Of a stretch of 64,000 nucleotides of DNA, positions 35,326 to 44,849 are shown one piece after another. The notes below the pieces were generated by a model, which saw only the letters and a program-made list of their open reading frames with translations, was not told where the DNA came from and searched no databases. Source of the DNA: RHLJ01 sp965222205 (lineage in GTDB: Bacteria > Bacteroidota > Rhodothermia > Balneolales > Balneolaceae); contig OZ244932.1 in the NCBI GenBank assembly GCA_965222205.1, forward strand, positions 2,418,001 to 2,482,000. Reading direction: 5' to 3'. The position numbers and the translations under genes are program-made. How positions within the stretch are numbered: position 1 is the stretch's first letter; each line of letters starts with the position of its first letter.

Positions 35326-35422
35326 AGACGATACTGTTCTGGTTTGTTACTTACTTTTTTGCGGTTACATTCCAATCCAACAGATCTGATCTTTCGTACT
35401 TAACAACGAACAAAAAAAGTAT

Positions 35423-36037
35423 ATGCTGTTTTTCATTCTATCAACAATCGGGAAGTTTCTCACTCAGAATAATTCCCGTGATCGAGACCTGATGCGCCGT
35501 ATTGTATCCAAAGAACCGGAAGCTCTTAGTGAGTTGTACGAGCATTATAACCGCTTGCTGTTCGGACTTCTGAAATCCATCCTTAAAAAAAGGGAGGAAG
35601 CAGAAGATATACTTCAGGAAGTTTTTACGACCATTTGGGAAAAAGCCGATCAATTTGATACTGAACGAGGAACAGCTTACACCTGGATTGTTTCATTAAC
35701 CAGAAATAAAGCCATCGACCGACTGAGGTCTAAAGTGTATAAGGAGCAGAAAAAACAATCGACCAGCCTGAATGATGATGATGTTTTTCATCCATTGTAT
35801 TCAGAGGAGAATAACCCCCTCGAAAACACGATTCTTTCCGATCGGGCTAAACGAGTGTACAATGCACTTCAGAATTTAACCGAAAAGCAACGATCTGTAA
35901 TTCAGGTCGCTTATTTCGATGGTTTAAGTCAATCCGAAATCTCAGACGAATATGATATTCCTTTGGGTACAGTTAAAACAAGAATGCGTGATGGCATGAT
36001 AAAATTACGAGAGCTTCTGGCTCAGGAGATGGCCTAA
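35423..36037 (+). CDS. ECF RNA polymerase sigma factor (SigK/RpoE-like)
   Basis: A 204-residue ECF sigma factor. Region 2 (about 20-100) includes EALSELYEHYNRLLFGLL and ILQEVFTTIWEKA; region 4 (about 140-200) includes LTEKQRSVIQVAYFDGLSQS and IPLGTVKTRMRDG. The stop overlaps the anti-sigma gene start (TAATG), the normal arrangement for a sigma/anti-sigma pair. The first 15 residues are hydrophobic, so a later start is possible. Confidence 0.93.
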   Translation: MLFFILSTIGKFLTQNNSRDRDLMRRIVSKEPEALSELYEHYNRLLFGLLKSILKKREEAEDILQEVFTTIWEKADQFDTERGTAYTWIVSLTRNKAIDRLRSKVYKEQKKQSTSLNDDDVFHPLYSEENNPLENTILSDRAKRVYNALQNLTEKQRSVIQVAYFDGLSQSEISDEYDIPLGTVKTRMRDGMIKLRELLAQEMA

Positions 36038-36831
36038 TGGCAACAAATGAAAACACCCAAAACTTTGAAGAACTGTGTGCAGCCTATGTACTTGGCGCAC
36101 TAACCAGTGAAGAAAAAACATCGTTCGAAAACCTGCTGGCTCAAGCCAACGAAGAACAACAGCAGTTTTATAATGATATGGAAGTGATAGCCGCAGAAAT
36201 GGCATTGCTTTATCCTGAACTAAACCCTTCCCCTTCGGTAAAGCAGCAACTTATTGATATGGCTTGGGCCTCCGTAAATTCAACAAATGGAGCTAATGTT
36301 CACTATTTATCACGTTTCAGATATGCTGTGGCAGCATCCGTAGCCTTTATGTTGGTTTCTATTGGATTGCTTTTCCAAACGCAGAATCTAAATGATGATT
36401 TATCAGAACAACTTGCTTTGGTAGATCAACAACAGAGCAGGATTGAAATTTTAGAAACAGAAGTAGAACGTAAAGAAGAACTGCTTACCATTCTGGAAGC
36501 CCGGGATGTGGATCTTATTTTAATGGATGGCCTGGAAGTGAACCCAACCGGATATGGAAAAGTGGTTTGGGATAAAGATAACGGACAGGCTTTGCTTCAG
36601 GTTGCGAATATCCCAACAGTTCCGACTGCGAAAGAATATCAACTCTGGTTTGTAGTAAACAATCAGCCAATTAGTGCGGGAGTGTTTGCTGTAAACGACC
36701 CTGCGCAAGACAATTTCTTTAAGATTTCCGAATTTCAACAGGGTGGCTCTGGGGCGTTTGCAATTACTCTTGAACCGGAAGGTGGTTCCCCCCAACCAAC
36801 AGGTGATATGTATATGTTGGGAAGTATGTAA
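36037..36831 (+). CDS. RskA-type transmembrane anti-sigma factor
   Basis: A 264-residue partner of the ECF sigma factor. The N-terminal helical domain (CAAYVLGALTSEEKTSFE, about 10-90) binds sigma; one membrane span follows (about 93-112), then a short coiled-coil and an extracytoplasmic RskA C-terminal domain with TAKEYQLWFVVNNQPISAG. Proteolysis or ligand binding outside would release the sigma factor. There is no zinc-binding HxxxCxxC motif, so it is of the non-ZAS type. Confidence 0.88.
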   Translation: MATNENTQNFEELCAAYVLGALTSEEKTSFENLLAQANEEQQQFYNDMEVIAAEMALLYPELNPSPSVKQQLIDMAWASVNSTNGANVHYLSRFRYAVAASVAFMLVSIGLLFQTQNLNDDLSEQLALVDQQQSRIEILETEVERKEELLTILEARDVDLILMDGLEVNPTGYGKVVWDKDNGQALLQVANIPTVPTAKEYQLWFVVNNQPISAGVFAVNDPAQDNFFKISEFQQGGSGAFAITLEPEGGSPQPTGDMYMLGSM

Positions 36832-36984
36832 TTGAAACTTCTTCTAAGCCTCAAGATTTAAATATTTATTGTACATTGCCAGACGTCAGATTGGCTTTAA
36901 TTAGAAGAGTATCAGATCAGCAATTGTGATGAGGCTTTTCTTCATCGGGAATTGTTCAAATAAATTGATTCGGAAGGGTTCGTA

Positions 36985-38106
36985 ATGTCGTTCAAAATTG
37001 AAAAGGTTAGTGGAAGATCGGGGCTCAACTCATTCATCAAATCGCAGTGGAATTTTTATAAGGGAGATGAAAACTTTGTCCCCCCGCTTATTCATGATCG
37101 TAAGAAGCTATTAAATGAGAAAAAGAACCCTTTCTTCAAACATGCTCAAATTCAGCATTTTCTAGCCAAAAGAGATTCAAAAGTAATTGGCAGAATCTCA
37201 GCAATTATCAATCATAATCACAATAAAACACATAATGATAAGGTCGGATTTTTTGGATTCTTTGAATGTGTTGAGGATCCTGCAGTAGCTGCAGCTCTTT
37301 TTCATGAGGTTGAAAGCTGGCTTAAAGATCGTGGAATGAATGCTTGTCGTGGTCCGGTTAACCCTTCTATGAATGATGAATCCGGGCTTTTGATAGATGG
37401 ATTTGATTTACCACCCGTTCTTTTAATGACCTACAATCCACCCTATTATAAAGATCTGATTGAGGGGCAAAATTATAAGAAAGCCAAAGATCTCTATGCC
37501 TACCACCTTACCAATGGAGAGTATATTTCGGAACGTATGGAGCGAATGCAAGAGGCTATTATCAAGAGATATGATCTTGAGATCAGGAAAATTGACTTCA
37601 AAAATAATTTTAAAAAAGATGTCGAAAGCCTAAAAGAGATTTACAACGCAGCATGGCAGCCTAATTGGGGTTTTGTAAAGATTACCGATGAAGAGTTTGA
37701 TTTTCTGGCAGCAGACCTGAAAACCTTTGCCGTTGAAGATTATGTATTGTTACTCGAATCGAAAGGCAAGCTAGCCGGTTTCTCACTAGGACTTCCTGAT
37801 CTTAATCAAGTGCTAATTCACAACAAAAAAGGTTCTTTACTAGGGGCTGCTTATCACCTTCTCACTAAGAAAAGGCTTATCGATACTATGAGAATTCTGA
37901 TTCTGGGTGTGCTGCCTGAATTCCAGGGGAAAGGCTTTGATTCTGTGCTCTACTACGAAGTGGGAAAGAGAAGCCGGCCGTTAGGCATTGAATATGGTGA
38001 AGCTTCCTGGATACTTGAAGACAACGAAGCCATGAAAAAAGGTGCCACCGAAATAATGAAAGGTGTGCACTATAAAACCTACCGAATTTTCGAAAAACCG
38101 ATATAA
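36985..38106 (+). CDS. GNAT-like N-acetyltransferase, YghO-like
   Basis: A 373-residue protein with two GNAT-like halves. The first half has KRDSKVIGRISAIINHNHNK, and the second has the acceptor-side LGVLPEFQGKGFDSVLYYEV, the usual Q/RxxGxG/A acetyl-CoA loop in diverged form (QGKGFD). Homologues are often named YghO or hypothetical. The substrate is unknown. It is a single gene with 153 bases before it and no clear operon link. Confidence 0.78.
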   Translation: MSFKIEKVSGRSGLNSFIKSQWNFYKGDENFVPPLIHDRKKLLNEKKNPFFKHAQIQHFLAKRDSKVIGRISAIINHNHNKTHNDKVGFFGFFECVEDPAVAAALFHEVESWLKDRGMNACRGPVNPSMNDESGLLIDGFDLPPVLLMTYNPPYYKDLIEGQNYKKAKDLYAYHLTNGEYISERMERMQEAIIKRYDLEIRKIDFKNNFKKDVESLKEIYNAAWQPNWGFVKITDEEFDFLAADLKTFAVEDYVLLLESKGKLAGFSLGLPDLNQVLIHNKKGSLLGAAYHLLTKKRLIDTMRILILGVLPEFQGKGFDSVLYYEVGKRSRPLGIEYGEASWILEDNEAMKKGATEIMKGVHYKTYRIFEKPI

Positions 38107-38310
38107 CTCTGCTCCTCATTCTCATCTATCAACTGTAATATAATCTTCTATTTATATCACAAACAGGAACTAAAAGCAGGTAAAAGTTCTTGCATACTAT
38201 GTGCGGATAAGTTTTTTTATTAAAAAAATCCAATCCACTAGTCAGGAGAGTTCGTACTCAGTTATGTATTGCCCAAACTGGGGCTATTAATATTAATTAA
38301 CCAACAACTA

Positions 38311-41300
38311 ATGAAACTTTTAAAACAGCTACAATCAGCTCTTTTTATATGTTTTGTGATGTTATTAGGGTTCTCCCAAGTAAGCATTGCACAAACAACA
38401 TTTAAAGCCAATTTAAGTGGTAGTAATGAAACCCCATCAATCACTAGTCCGGCATGGGGGACAATAACCGCAACTCTTACCGGAACACAACTTGTGGTAG
38501 AAGGTAGTTTTGAGGGATTAGTAGGAGACTATTCCGCTTCCCATATTCACCTCGGGATGGCCGGTGAAGCAGGTGGAGTCCTATTTTCTTTAACTGCTGT
38601 AACTGATGTTGATAACAAAGGTGGTGATTTTGTGGGAGCAAGCAACACCTTCAATTTAACTTCTGGTCAGGTTGATACTCTTAACGCAAGAGGATTATAT
38701 ATAAACATTCATTCTTCAGAGTATCCAGGAGGAGAACTACGGGCACAATTACAACCCGATATGGATGCACATTTCCGAGCGAATTTATCCGGAGCTTTTG
38801 AGGTAACACCTACCAAATCAAACGCTACCGGTGCAGTAGTTTTGGAGCTGGATGCTGACACTTTATACGTTTCAGGTTCATTTAGTGGATTAACGGGAGA
38901 CTATTCAGCGTCTCACTTACACATTGCCCCTATCGGTGAAGGTGGCGGAGTCGCCTTTGCACTTACCCCTACAGTAGCGGGAGATAATCGTTCAGGAACT
39001 TATTTTGCTGCTAATAACAAATTCACGCTTACAGCTCAACAAAAGCAAGACTTATGGGATCGTAAGTTTTATGTAAATGTACACTCTGCAAATTTTGGTG
39101 CAGGTGAGGTTCGTGGGCAGATTACACCGCCAGTAACAGCTTCGTTTTACGGTAAACTTTCAGGGACAGGGGAAAACCCATCGGTCAACTCAACGGCTAC
39201 AGGAGCAGTACTGATTGAACTTTCAGGAGATTCTTTATTTGTATCGGGAGCTTTTCAGGCCCTTGGCTCTGAATTTACCGGAGCACATATTCACACTGGT
39301 CACGCAGGAATTTCTGGTGATGTAGCGGTGGCATTAACTGCTACTTTAGAAGCCGGAAATATGGCAGGAGCATTCTCTGTTTCTGATAACAGGTTTGAAC
39401 TTACTTCTCAACAAAAAACAGATTTATTGAATCGGAATATGTACGTAAATGTCCATTCTCAGAACAACGCACCAGGAGAAATCCGTGCGCAAATTTTAGG
39501 GGATGCGTCAGCGTATTTTCATACCCATTTGTTAGGAATACATGAGATTCAACCTGTTAATAAATCCGGGTATGGCAGTGCAATCGTTGAGTTAACAGGT
39601 TCAAGAGCAATTGTTTCCGGAGGATTTCAATCTTTAGATGGTGATTTCGCCGGCTCACATATTCATGCCGCTAAAGCAGATGCTAACGGAGATGTATCCG
39701 TTGTACTTACTCCTTCAACAAACACAGTAAGCGGAATGACTGACGGCGAGTTTGAGGTTAGCTCAAACACTTACACATTTTCAGCTGCTCAAATCGATTC
39801 TATATTCAATGAGAGCTTCTATGTAAATATTCACTCGTCAAGTACACCTTCGGGAGAACTTCGTGGACAGCTACTTTTTGATGTGGCAAATACCTTTCCA
39901 GAACCACCTACTCTTACCTTCCCCAGTGATGACGACTTACTTGAGCTATCAACCACAGCCAGTACAGCTCTTGAAGTTACCTGGGGTCATGATGGTATAG
40001 ATGGCGACGATAATAAGGTAGTTTATATCTGGCAACTTGCTACTGATGAAAACTTTAATGATATAGTTGTGAATGCAAATGTGGGCACAGAACAAAAATA
40101 CGCCACAACTCATGGCGATTTTAATATGCTCCTTGCTGACCTTGGAGTGGTTTCTGGTGGCGAAACCATGCTTTATCATCGCGCCGTTGCTTCTGATGGA
40201 AGTGATATAGCAGCAAGCGATACCTTCATGGTTTCTGTACAACGTCCGGACTTTGGTTCAGAAGTGTACGAGATTCTGTTGAGTGGAAGTAACGAAGTTC
40301 CCCCTATCACCTCTCAGGCATACGGAAAGGTAACAGCCGTATTTAATGGAACACACCTGGTGCTTGATGGAGAGTTTGAAGGATTAAGTGGAGACTTTAC
40401 TGGTGCGCATCTTCACTTTGGCCAATCCGGGCAAGCCGGCGGTGTTGAAGTAGCTGTTTCTCCGAATATTCATGGAGACATGACCAGTGGAACCTTCGCT
40501 GATTTTGATACCAGCTACGCATTAACACCTGATCAGATTTCAAAACTTCATTCGCGGGCTTTGTATTTAAATATCCATTCCAGCGCTCATCCGGGCGGTG
40601 AATTGCGAGGACAAGTTGTTCCAAAGTCTGATTATTACTTCAGAACCAATTTTTCAGGTGCATTCCAGGCTCCTCCGTTTCCAAGTATGGCTTCGGGAGC
40701 AGCCACTTTAGAACTCACCGGTGATACATTGACGGTTTCAGGTTCTTTTTCAGGATTATCAGATGATTATGTGGCTTCTCATATTCACATAGCTCCTGTA
40801 GGAAGTTCCGGACCAGTATCAATTACACTTAATCCTGTAGTAGAAGTAGACAACCGCTCCGGAGTTTTTGTAGCAGAACAGAATGAATTTATTCTTGATG
40901 CAGATCAAAAGTCAGCACTTTGGAATAGAGAGTTTTACATAAACATTCATGTTTCTGAACTCGCTTTACCTGAACTGAGAGGAAACATTACCCCTCCGGT
41001 AACTGCCGCATTCTATGCAACACTTTCTGGTTCAGCCGAAAATGAATCTGTTGAAGCAGGCGGATGGGGTGCAATGCTCGTTGAGTTCCATAAAGATTCG
41101 TTAATAGCTTCGGGTTCTTTTGATGGTCTGGAGTCGAATTACTCCGCGTCTCATATTCATGCGGGACATGCCGGAGAAAACGGAGGAGTTATAACCGGTC
41201 TTACCGCAGACATTGCCAATGATACTTCAGGTACGTATGCATCTGCAGCAAATACGTTCGGATTATCTTCTGATCAAATTAAAGGATTGTTTGATCGTGG

Positions 41301-42402
41301 TATGTACATTAATATACATTCAGCGGATAATGCAGGTGGTGAATTACGAGGTCAGGTTCTTGGCGATGCCACTGCTTATTTCAAAACTAAGCTGAATGGT
41401 GACCATGAGAATGATCCGGTTATTGATACCTACGGATATGGTGCAACCAATATCGAGTTGGCAGGAGATCGTATTATTGTTTCCGGTGGTTTTGATCAGC
41501 TCTCTTCTGCTTTCTCAGGAGCGCATATTCATTCCGGTTCAGTAAGTACCAATGGAGATGTAGAAGTTGCATTAAGTCCAACAATAACGAATGACACCAC
41601 AGGCGTATTCGACCCTGCTATGAATACATTCACAGTTACCACAGATCAGGCGAATGCCATGTTCATGGAAGGCACTTACGTAAATGTGCATTCTTCTGCT
41701 AATCCGGGAGGAGAGCTACGCGGACAGTTACTGTTTGGTGATAACTTCTTCCCTTCTGAAGTTGAGATTACAGCCCCTGCGGATGGTGCAGAATTGACTA
41801 TCTCAGGAGATGCAGCAACTACTTTTACTGCAGAATGGTCGAAAGCTACCGACCCAAATGGTAATGAACTACGTTATGTGTGGGCGGTTTCTTCAGATTC
41901 AGAATTTGATGAAATCCTGTATTTCACCAATGTTGGTTCAGATACCAGCGCTACCTTAACGTTCGAAGCATTAGACGGGCTTCTAGCCGACTTAAGTGTT
42001 GGGCTGAACGCTTCAGCGACCATATACCATTCAGTGATGGTTACAGATGGAAGTAATGAAAGCTTCAGTGAACCTCAATCTGTAAATCTTACCCGTGGTA
42101 TGGTTACTTCTAACGAAGATGATGCGGGAACTGAGCCTTTGGTATTCGGATTAGATCAAAACTATCCGAACCCGTTCAACCCATCTACAGCGATTAGTTT
42201 TACGCTTTCGGAAAGTGGAAACACTACTTTAAAAGTATTTAATATGCTCGGACAGGAAGTGGCTACACTTGCCAACGAAAGATTAAGCGCCGGAAGTTAT
42301 ACTTATAACTTTGATGCGGGCTCGCTTGCCTCAGGCATGTATATTTACAGGCTTCAGGCTCAAAATCAAACCGTTACGAAGCGTATGATGCTTATTAAAT
42401 AA
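38311..42402 (+). CDS. Giant secreted protein with eight CHRD domains and a C-terminal sorting domain
   Basis: A 1363-residue protein from the ATG at 38311 (MKLLKQLQSALFI), with a signal peptide ending near SIAQ. It has eight CHRD domains of about 123 residues, each with a (S/A)H(I/L)H motif, NIHSS-type endings and GELRGQ. They fall in two blocks, 1-4 and 5-8, each closed by a distinct non-CHRD Ig/FN3-like domain (about 39900-40250 and 41740-42110). Equivalent points are 622 residues apart. The C-terminus is a type IX-like sorting domain: LDQNYPNPFNPST ... NMLGQEVATL ... SGMYIYRLQA. It is probably an outer-surface or secreted protein; CHRD domains are otherwise known from chordin and bacterial surface proteins of unclear role. 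Confidence 0.9.
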   Translation: MKLLKQLQSALFICFVMLLGFSQVSIAQTTFKANLSGSNETPSITSPAWGTITATLTGTQLVVEGSFEGLVGDYSASHIHLGMAGEAGGVLFSLTAVTDVDNKGGDFVGASNTFNLTSGQVDTLNARGLYINIHSSEYPGGELRAQLQPDMDAHFRANLSGAFEVTPTKSNATGAVVLELDADTLYVSGSFSGLTGDYSASHLHIAPIGEGGGVAFALTPTVAGDNRSGTYFAANNKFTLTAQQKQDLWDRKFYVNVHSANFGAGEVRGQITPPVTASFYGKLSGTGENPSVNSTATGAVLIELSGDSLFVSGAFQALGSEFTGAHIHTGHAGISGDVAVALTATLEAGNMAGAFSVSDNRFELTSQQKTDLLNRNMYVNVHSQNNAPGEIRAQILGDASAYFHTHLLGIHEIQPVNKSGYGSAIVELTGSRAIVSGGFQSLDGDFAGSHIHAAKADANGDVSVVLTPSTNTVSGMTDGEFEVSSNTYTFSAAQIDSIFNESFYVNIHSSSTPSGELRGQLLFDVANTFPEPPTLTFPSDDDLLELSTTASTALEVTWGHDGIDGDDNKVVYIWQLATDENFNDIVVNANVGTEQKYATTHGDFNMLLADLGVVSGGETMLYHRAVASDGSDIAASDTFMVSVQRPDFGSEVYEILLSGSNEVPPITSQAYGKVTAVFNGTHLVLDGEFEGLSGDFTGAHLHFGQSGQAGGVEVAVSPNIHGDMTSGTFADFDTSYALTPDQISKLHSRALYLNIHSSAHPGGELRGQVVPKSDYYFRTNFSGAFQAPPFPSMASGAATLELTGDTLTVSGSFSGLSDDYVASHIHIAPVGSSGPVSITLNPVVEVDNRSGVFVAEQNEFILDADQKSALWNREFYINIHVSELALPELRGNITPPVTAAFYATLSGSAENESVEAGGWGAMLVEFHKDSLIASGSFDGLESNYSASHIHAGHAGENGGVITGLTADIANDTSGTYASAANTFGLSSDQIKGLFDRGMYINIHSADNAGGELRGQVLGDATAYFKTKLNGDHENDPVIDTYGYGATNIELAGDRIIVSGGFDQLSSAFSGAHIHSGSVSTNGDVEVALSPTITNDTTGVFDPAMNTFTVTTDQANAMFMEGTYVNVHSSANPGGELRGQLLFGDNFFPSEVEITAPADGAELTISGDAATTFTAEWSKATDPNGNELRYVWAVSSDSEFDEILYFTNVGSDTSATLTFEALDGLLADLSVGLNASATIYHSVMVTDGSNESFSEPQSVNLTRGMVTSNEDDAGTEPLVFGLDQNYPNPFNPSTAISFTLSESGNTTLKVFNMLGQEVATLANERLSAGSYTYNFDAGSLASGMYIYRLQAQNQTVTKRMMLIK

Positions 42403-42456
42403 TTAAAAAGTCATTCCGCGACTAATGCAGGAATGAAAATGTAACTCAAACAAATC

Positions 42457-42490
42457 AAGCCGCCTTTCTTTTAGAGAGGCGGCTTTTTTT
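42457..42490 (+). terminator. Intrinsic terminator of the CHRD gene
   Basis: AAGCCGCCT (42457-42465) pairs with AGGCGGCTT (42477-42485) with an 11-base loop and a following run of T. It lies 55 bases after the stop codon. Confidence 0.88.
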
Positions 42491-42579
42491 ATTTCAGATT
42501 GAGCAATCCAGCCTTCGTTTTCTTTCGTATTTAATATCAAGAAACACGTTTATTAGTTAGTTAAGTGATAGAGATAAGG

Positions 42580-42608
42580 GCTGTCCCGGAAATGGACAGC
42601 TCTTTTTT
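42580..42608 (+). terminator. Second plus-strand terminator, possibly of a small RNA
   Basis: GCTGTCC (42580-42586) and GGACAGC (42594-42600) form a 7-bp stem ending in TC and seven T. No protein gene lies between this and the previous terminator (42490), so it either backs up the first or ends an unannotated small transcript. Confidence 0.65.
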
Positions 42609-42621
42609 TATAGACATAAAA

Positions 42622-42648
42622 AAAGCGTACTTGTTAGAAATACGCTTT
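42622..42648 (-). terminator. Intrinsic terminator of the DUF4412 gene
   Basis: On the minus strand AAAGCGTA (42648-42641) pairs with TACGCTTT (42629-42622), followed by T. It lies 22 bases after the DUF4412 stop. Confidence 0.75.
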
Positions 42649-42669
42649 CAAAATTTGTATGAGCTTATC

Positions 42670-43413
42670 CTAATTGCCCATCATCATACTGAAAATGAGT
42701 TCCTGAAGTCCAATAAGATTCACTCCTGAAGGGATTTCAACCATCGCTTTTGCAACACTGGATTTATTCACATTAGTAACTTCAAACACAGTTTCTGTTT
42801 CACCCTTTTCATTTACTTCGATCAACATTGGGAAGTTTTTGGATTTAAACTCCTGTGTTAGTCTTGAGGAAGAATTCCTCATGCTTTCCGGCACATTTTT
42901 CCAAGGCTCTGCAAGCATCCCCCAGTTAATATCGATACCGGAAGTAAGCCAGATCGAAACCGAGTTTTTATCCTCATCATTATCAATCAATAGCTCAGTA
43001 CACTCATATCCATTAATTGTTCTGGTCTTATTCGTATACCTGAAGTTAGTATCTGAATTAATCTCCGGGTTGTCATCACCCATCATTCCTGCCATCTGGA
43101 AAAAGCCTTCGAGTTCTTCCTTGGTAAACTGGAGCCCTTTATTCTCTCCCATCAACACCACAAAGTCTTTCTTGTCATTTCTGATGAGCAGACCACTCGC
43201 GTCAAAGTCATCTGAAAAACTAACCGCCTGGTCTCCCTTCAAGATAATCCGGTTAGCAGTTGCGTATAAATTCATCTCACTGGTTTGAGGTACTCCATTG
43301 TTTTCGCTGTACAGCTTCATGGTAACTTGTCCCTCAAATTGCGCGAACGCGTTGGTTGAAATCGTCATCAAACCAAGCATTGCAAAACCAAATAGTATCT
43401 TTTTAATCTTCAT
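42670..43413 (-). CDS. DUF4412 family secreted protein
   Basis: A 247-residue protein with a signal peptide ending near NAFAQ. The body matches DUF4412: EGQVTMKLYSENNG, NRTINGYEC-type YECTELLIDNDEDKNSVSIW, and VFEVTNVNKSSVAKAMVEIP. The family is common in Bacteroidota-like bacteria, in the periplasm or outer membrane, and has no known activity. It is a single gene bracketed by terminators. Confidence 0.75.
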   Translation of the reverse strand: MKIKKILFGFAMLGLMTISTNAFAQFEGQVTMKLYSENNGVPQTSEMNLYATANRIILKGDQAVSFSDDFDASGLLIRNDKKDFVVLMGENKGLQFTKEELEGFFQMAGMMGDDNPEINSDTNFRYTNKTRTINGYECTELLIDNDEDKNSVSIWLTSGIDINWGMLAEPWKNVPESMRNSSSRLTQEFKSKNFPMLIEVNEKGETETVFEVTNVNKSSVAKAMVEIPSGVNLIGLQELIFSMMMGN

Positions 43414-43479
43414 AAATCTTTTGAATTAATTGTTCAATATGGTGCAGTTAACGAATTGAAGCCCGTGTTGTTACGTGCA

Positions 43480-44610
43480 TCAGGCAGTTATAAGATCATC
43501 TAAGCCAACATTTACTTTTTTGATCCATCCCCCTGCTACAACATCGTCGCCCTCGTAGCACACTACAGCCTGACCTGGTGTAATGGCTTCTCTTCCCGCA
43601 GGAAAATGAACTTTGATTTCATCGTCTCCGGTTTGAGTGATAGTCCCGAGTGCCCCATCATCGTTGTAACGGATTGCCCCGATAATCTCCATTTCTTCTT
43701 TTGGGATGCGATTGTATTTAATAAGGTTAATCTCCTTTGCAATCAAGGTAGAGCTTACCAGATCTTCCTTTTCTCCAATCGTAATGGTATTGGTGATTGG
43801 GTTGATGTCAGTCACATACACTGGTTTTCCCATTGGCAGGTTTAATCCTCTTCTTTGACCGATTGTATAAAAAGGATAGCCTTCATGTTCTCCGAGGATG
43901 TTTCCGTCCTTATCTACAAATTTACCTCCACCGACCCTTTCTTCGAGTCCTTCCACACGATCTTTAAGGAAACGGCGATAATCATCATCAGGCACAAAGC
44001 AGATTTCGTAGGAATCGGGCTTATTTGCCACATTCAGCAAACCGTGGTCTTCAGCAATCTGGCGAATTTCAGTTTTGGGATATTCTCCTAAGGGAAAAAT
44101 AGTTCTGGCCAGATGTTTTTGTGCCACTCCCCAAAGAGCATAAGACTGATCTTTCTTCGGATCTAATCCCCTGGAGATGATATGCCGACCATTTTCTTCT
44201 CTAACTTTGGCGTAGTGCCCGGTAGCAATGAAATCACACCCGAGGTTATCCGCACGTTTTAATAGTGCTGCCCATTTGATATGGGTATTACAAAGCACAC
44301 ACGGATTCGGAGTCCTTCCTCCCAGGTAATCATCTACAAAACGATCGATCACCCAATCGCCGAATTCTTCGCGAATATCTACAATAAAATGTTTGAAGCC
44401 ATGATTTACCGCAATATGTCGGGCATCATTCATACTCTCAACCGTACAACAACCCGTTTCTTTGCCGTTATCACCACCGCTCCGGTGGTAATCCCAGGTT
44501 TTCATCGTGATACCGATGACTTCGTATCCTTGTTCTCTGAGCATCACCGCAGCCACGGAGGAATCCACTCCCCCACTCATCGCTACTAATACTCTTCCTT
44601 TTTTGCTCAT
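43480..44610 (-). CDS. mnmA: tRNA 2-thiouridine(34) synthase
   Basis: A 376-residue MnmA. The ATP-binding P-loop is VAMSGGVDSSVAAVML, the first catalytic cysteine is in TPNPCVLCNTHIKW, and the second is in DSYEICFVPDDDYR. GHYAKVREENGRH and FYTIGQRRGLNLP are also conserved. It thiolates the wobble uridine of Lys, Glu and Gln tRNAs. The gene is monocistronic; a repeat-like element lies just upstream (44630-44710). Confidence 0.96.
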   Translation of the reverse strand: MSKKGRVLVAMSGGVDSSVAAVMLREQGYEVIGITMKTWDYHRSGGDNGKETGCCTVESMNDARHIAVNHGFKHFIVDIREEFGDWVIDRFVDDYLGGRTPNPCVLCNTHIKWAALLKRADNLGCDFIATGHYAKVREENGRHIISRGLDPKKDQSYALWGVAQKHLARTIFPLGEYPKTEIRQIAEDHGLLNVANKPDSYEICFVPDDDYRRFLKDRVEGLEERVGGGKFVDKDGNILGEHEGYPFYTIGQRRGLNLPMGKPVYVTDINPITNTITIGEKEDLVSSTLIAKEINLIKYNRIPKEEMEIIGAIRYNDDGALGTITQTGDDEIKVHFPAGREAITPGQAVVCYEGDDVVAGGWIKKVNVGLDDLITA

Positions 44611-44629
44611 GCTTTTAACTTTCTCTGTT

Positions 44630-44710
44630 TGTCATTTCGAGCATACGCGAGAAATCTATAAAATGCCTTTTAAACAGATTTTTAGATTTCTCCCTCTGGT
44701 CGAAATGACA
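44630..44710. repeat. 81-bp element with nested terminal inverted repeats
   Basis: The ends are TGTCATTTCGA (44630-44640) and TCGAAATGACA (44700-44710), with a second inverted pair GAGAAATCT (44649-44657)/AGATTTCTC (44684-44692) inside. It sits directly upstream of mnmA on the promoter side. The open frames through it are low-complexity (HFERTREI, RFLPLVEMT), as expected for a dispersed noncoding repeat rather than a gene. It resembles a MITE-like or REP-type unit; copy number is not visible here. Confidence 0.7.
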
Positions 44711-44849
44711 AAGATGTATCTTAATACAAACGAGGGGAAAGATACGGCTTTTTTTGAAGAAGGAAGTAATCGCTTCATTGTTAATAGTGATGGGCGGAAT
44801 AGAAAATCATCTTGTCGATAACTGATTAGTTTTGTTATTTATTAAAAAC

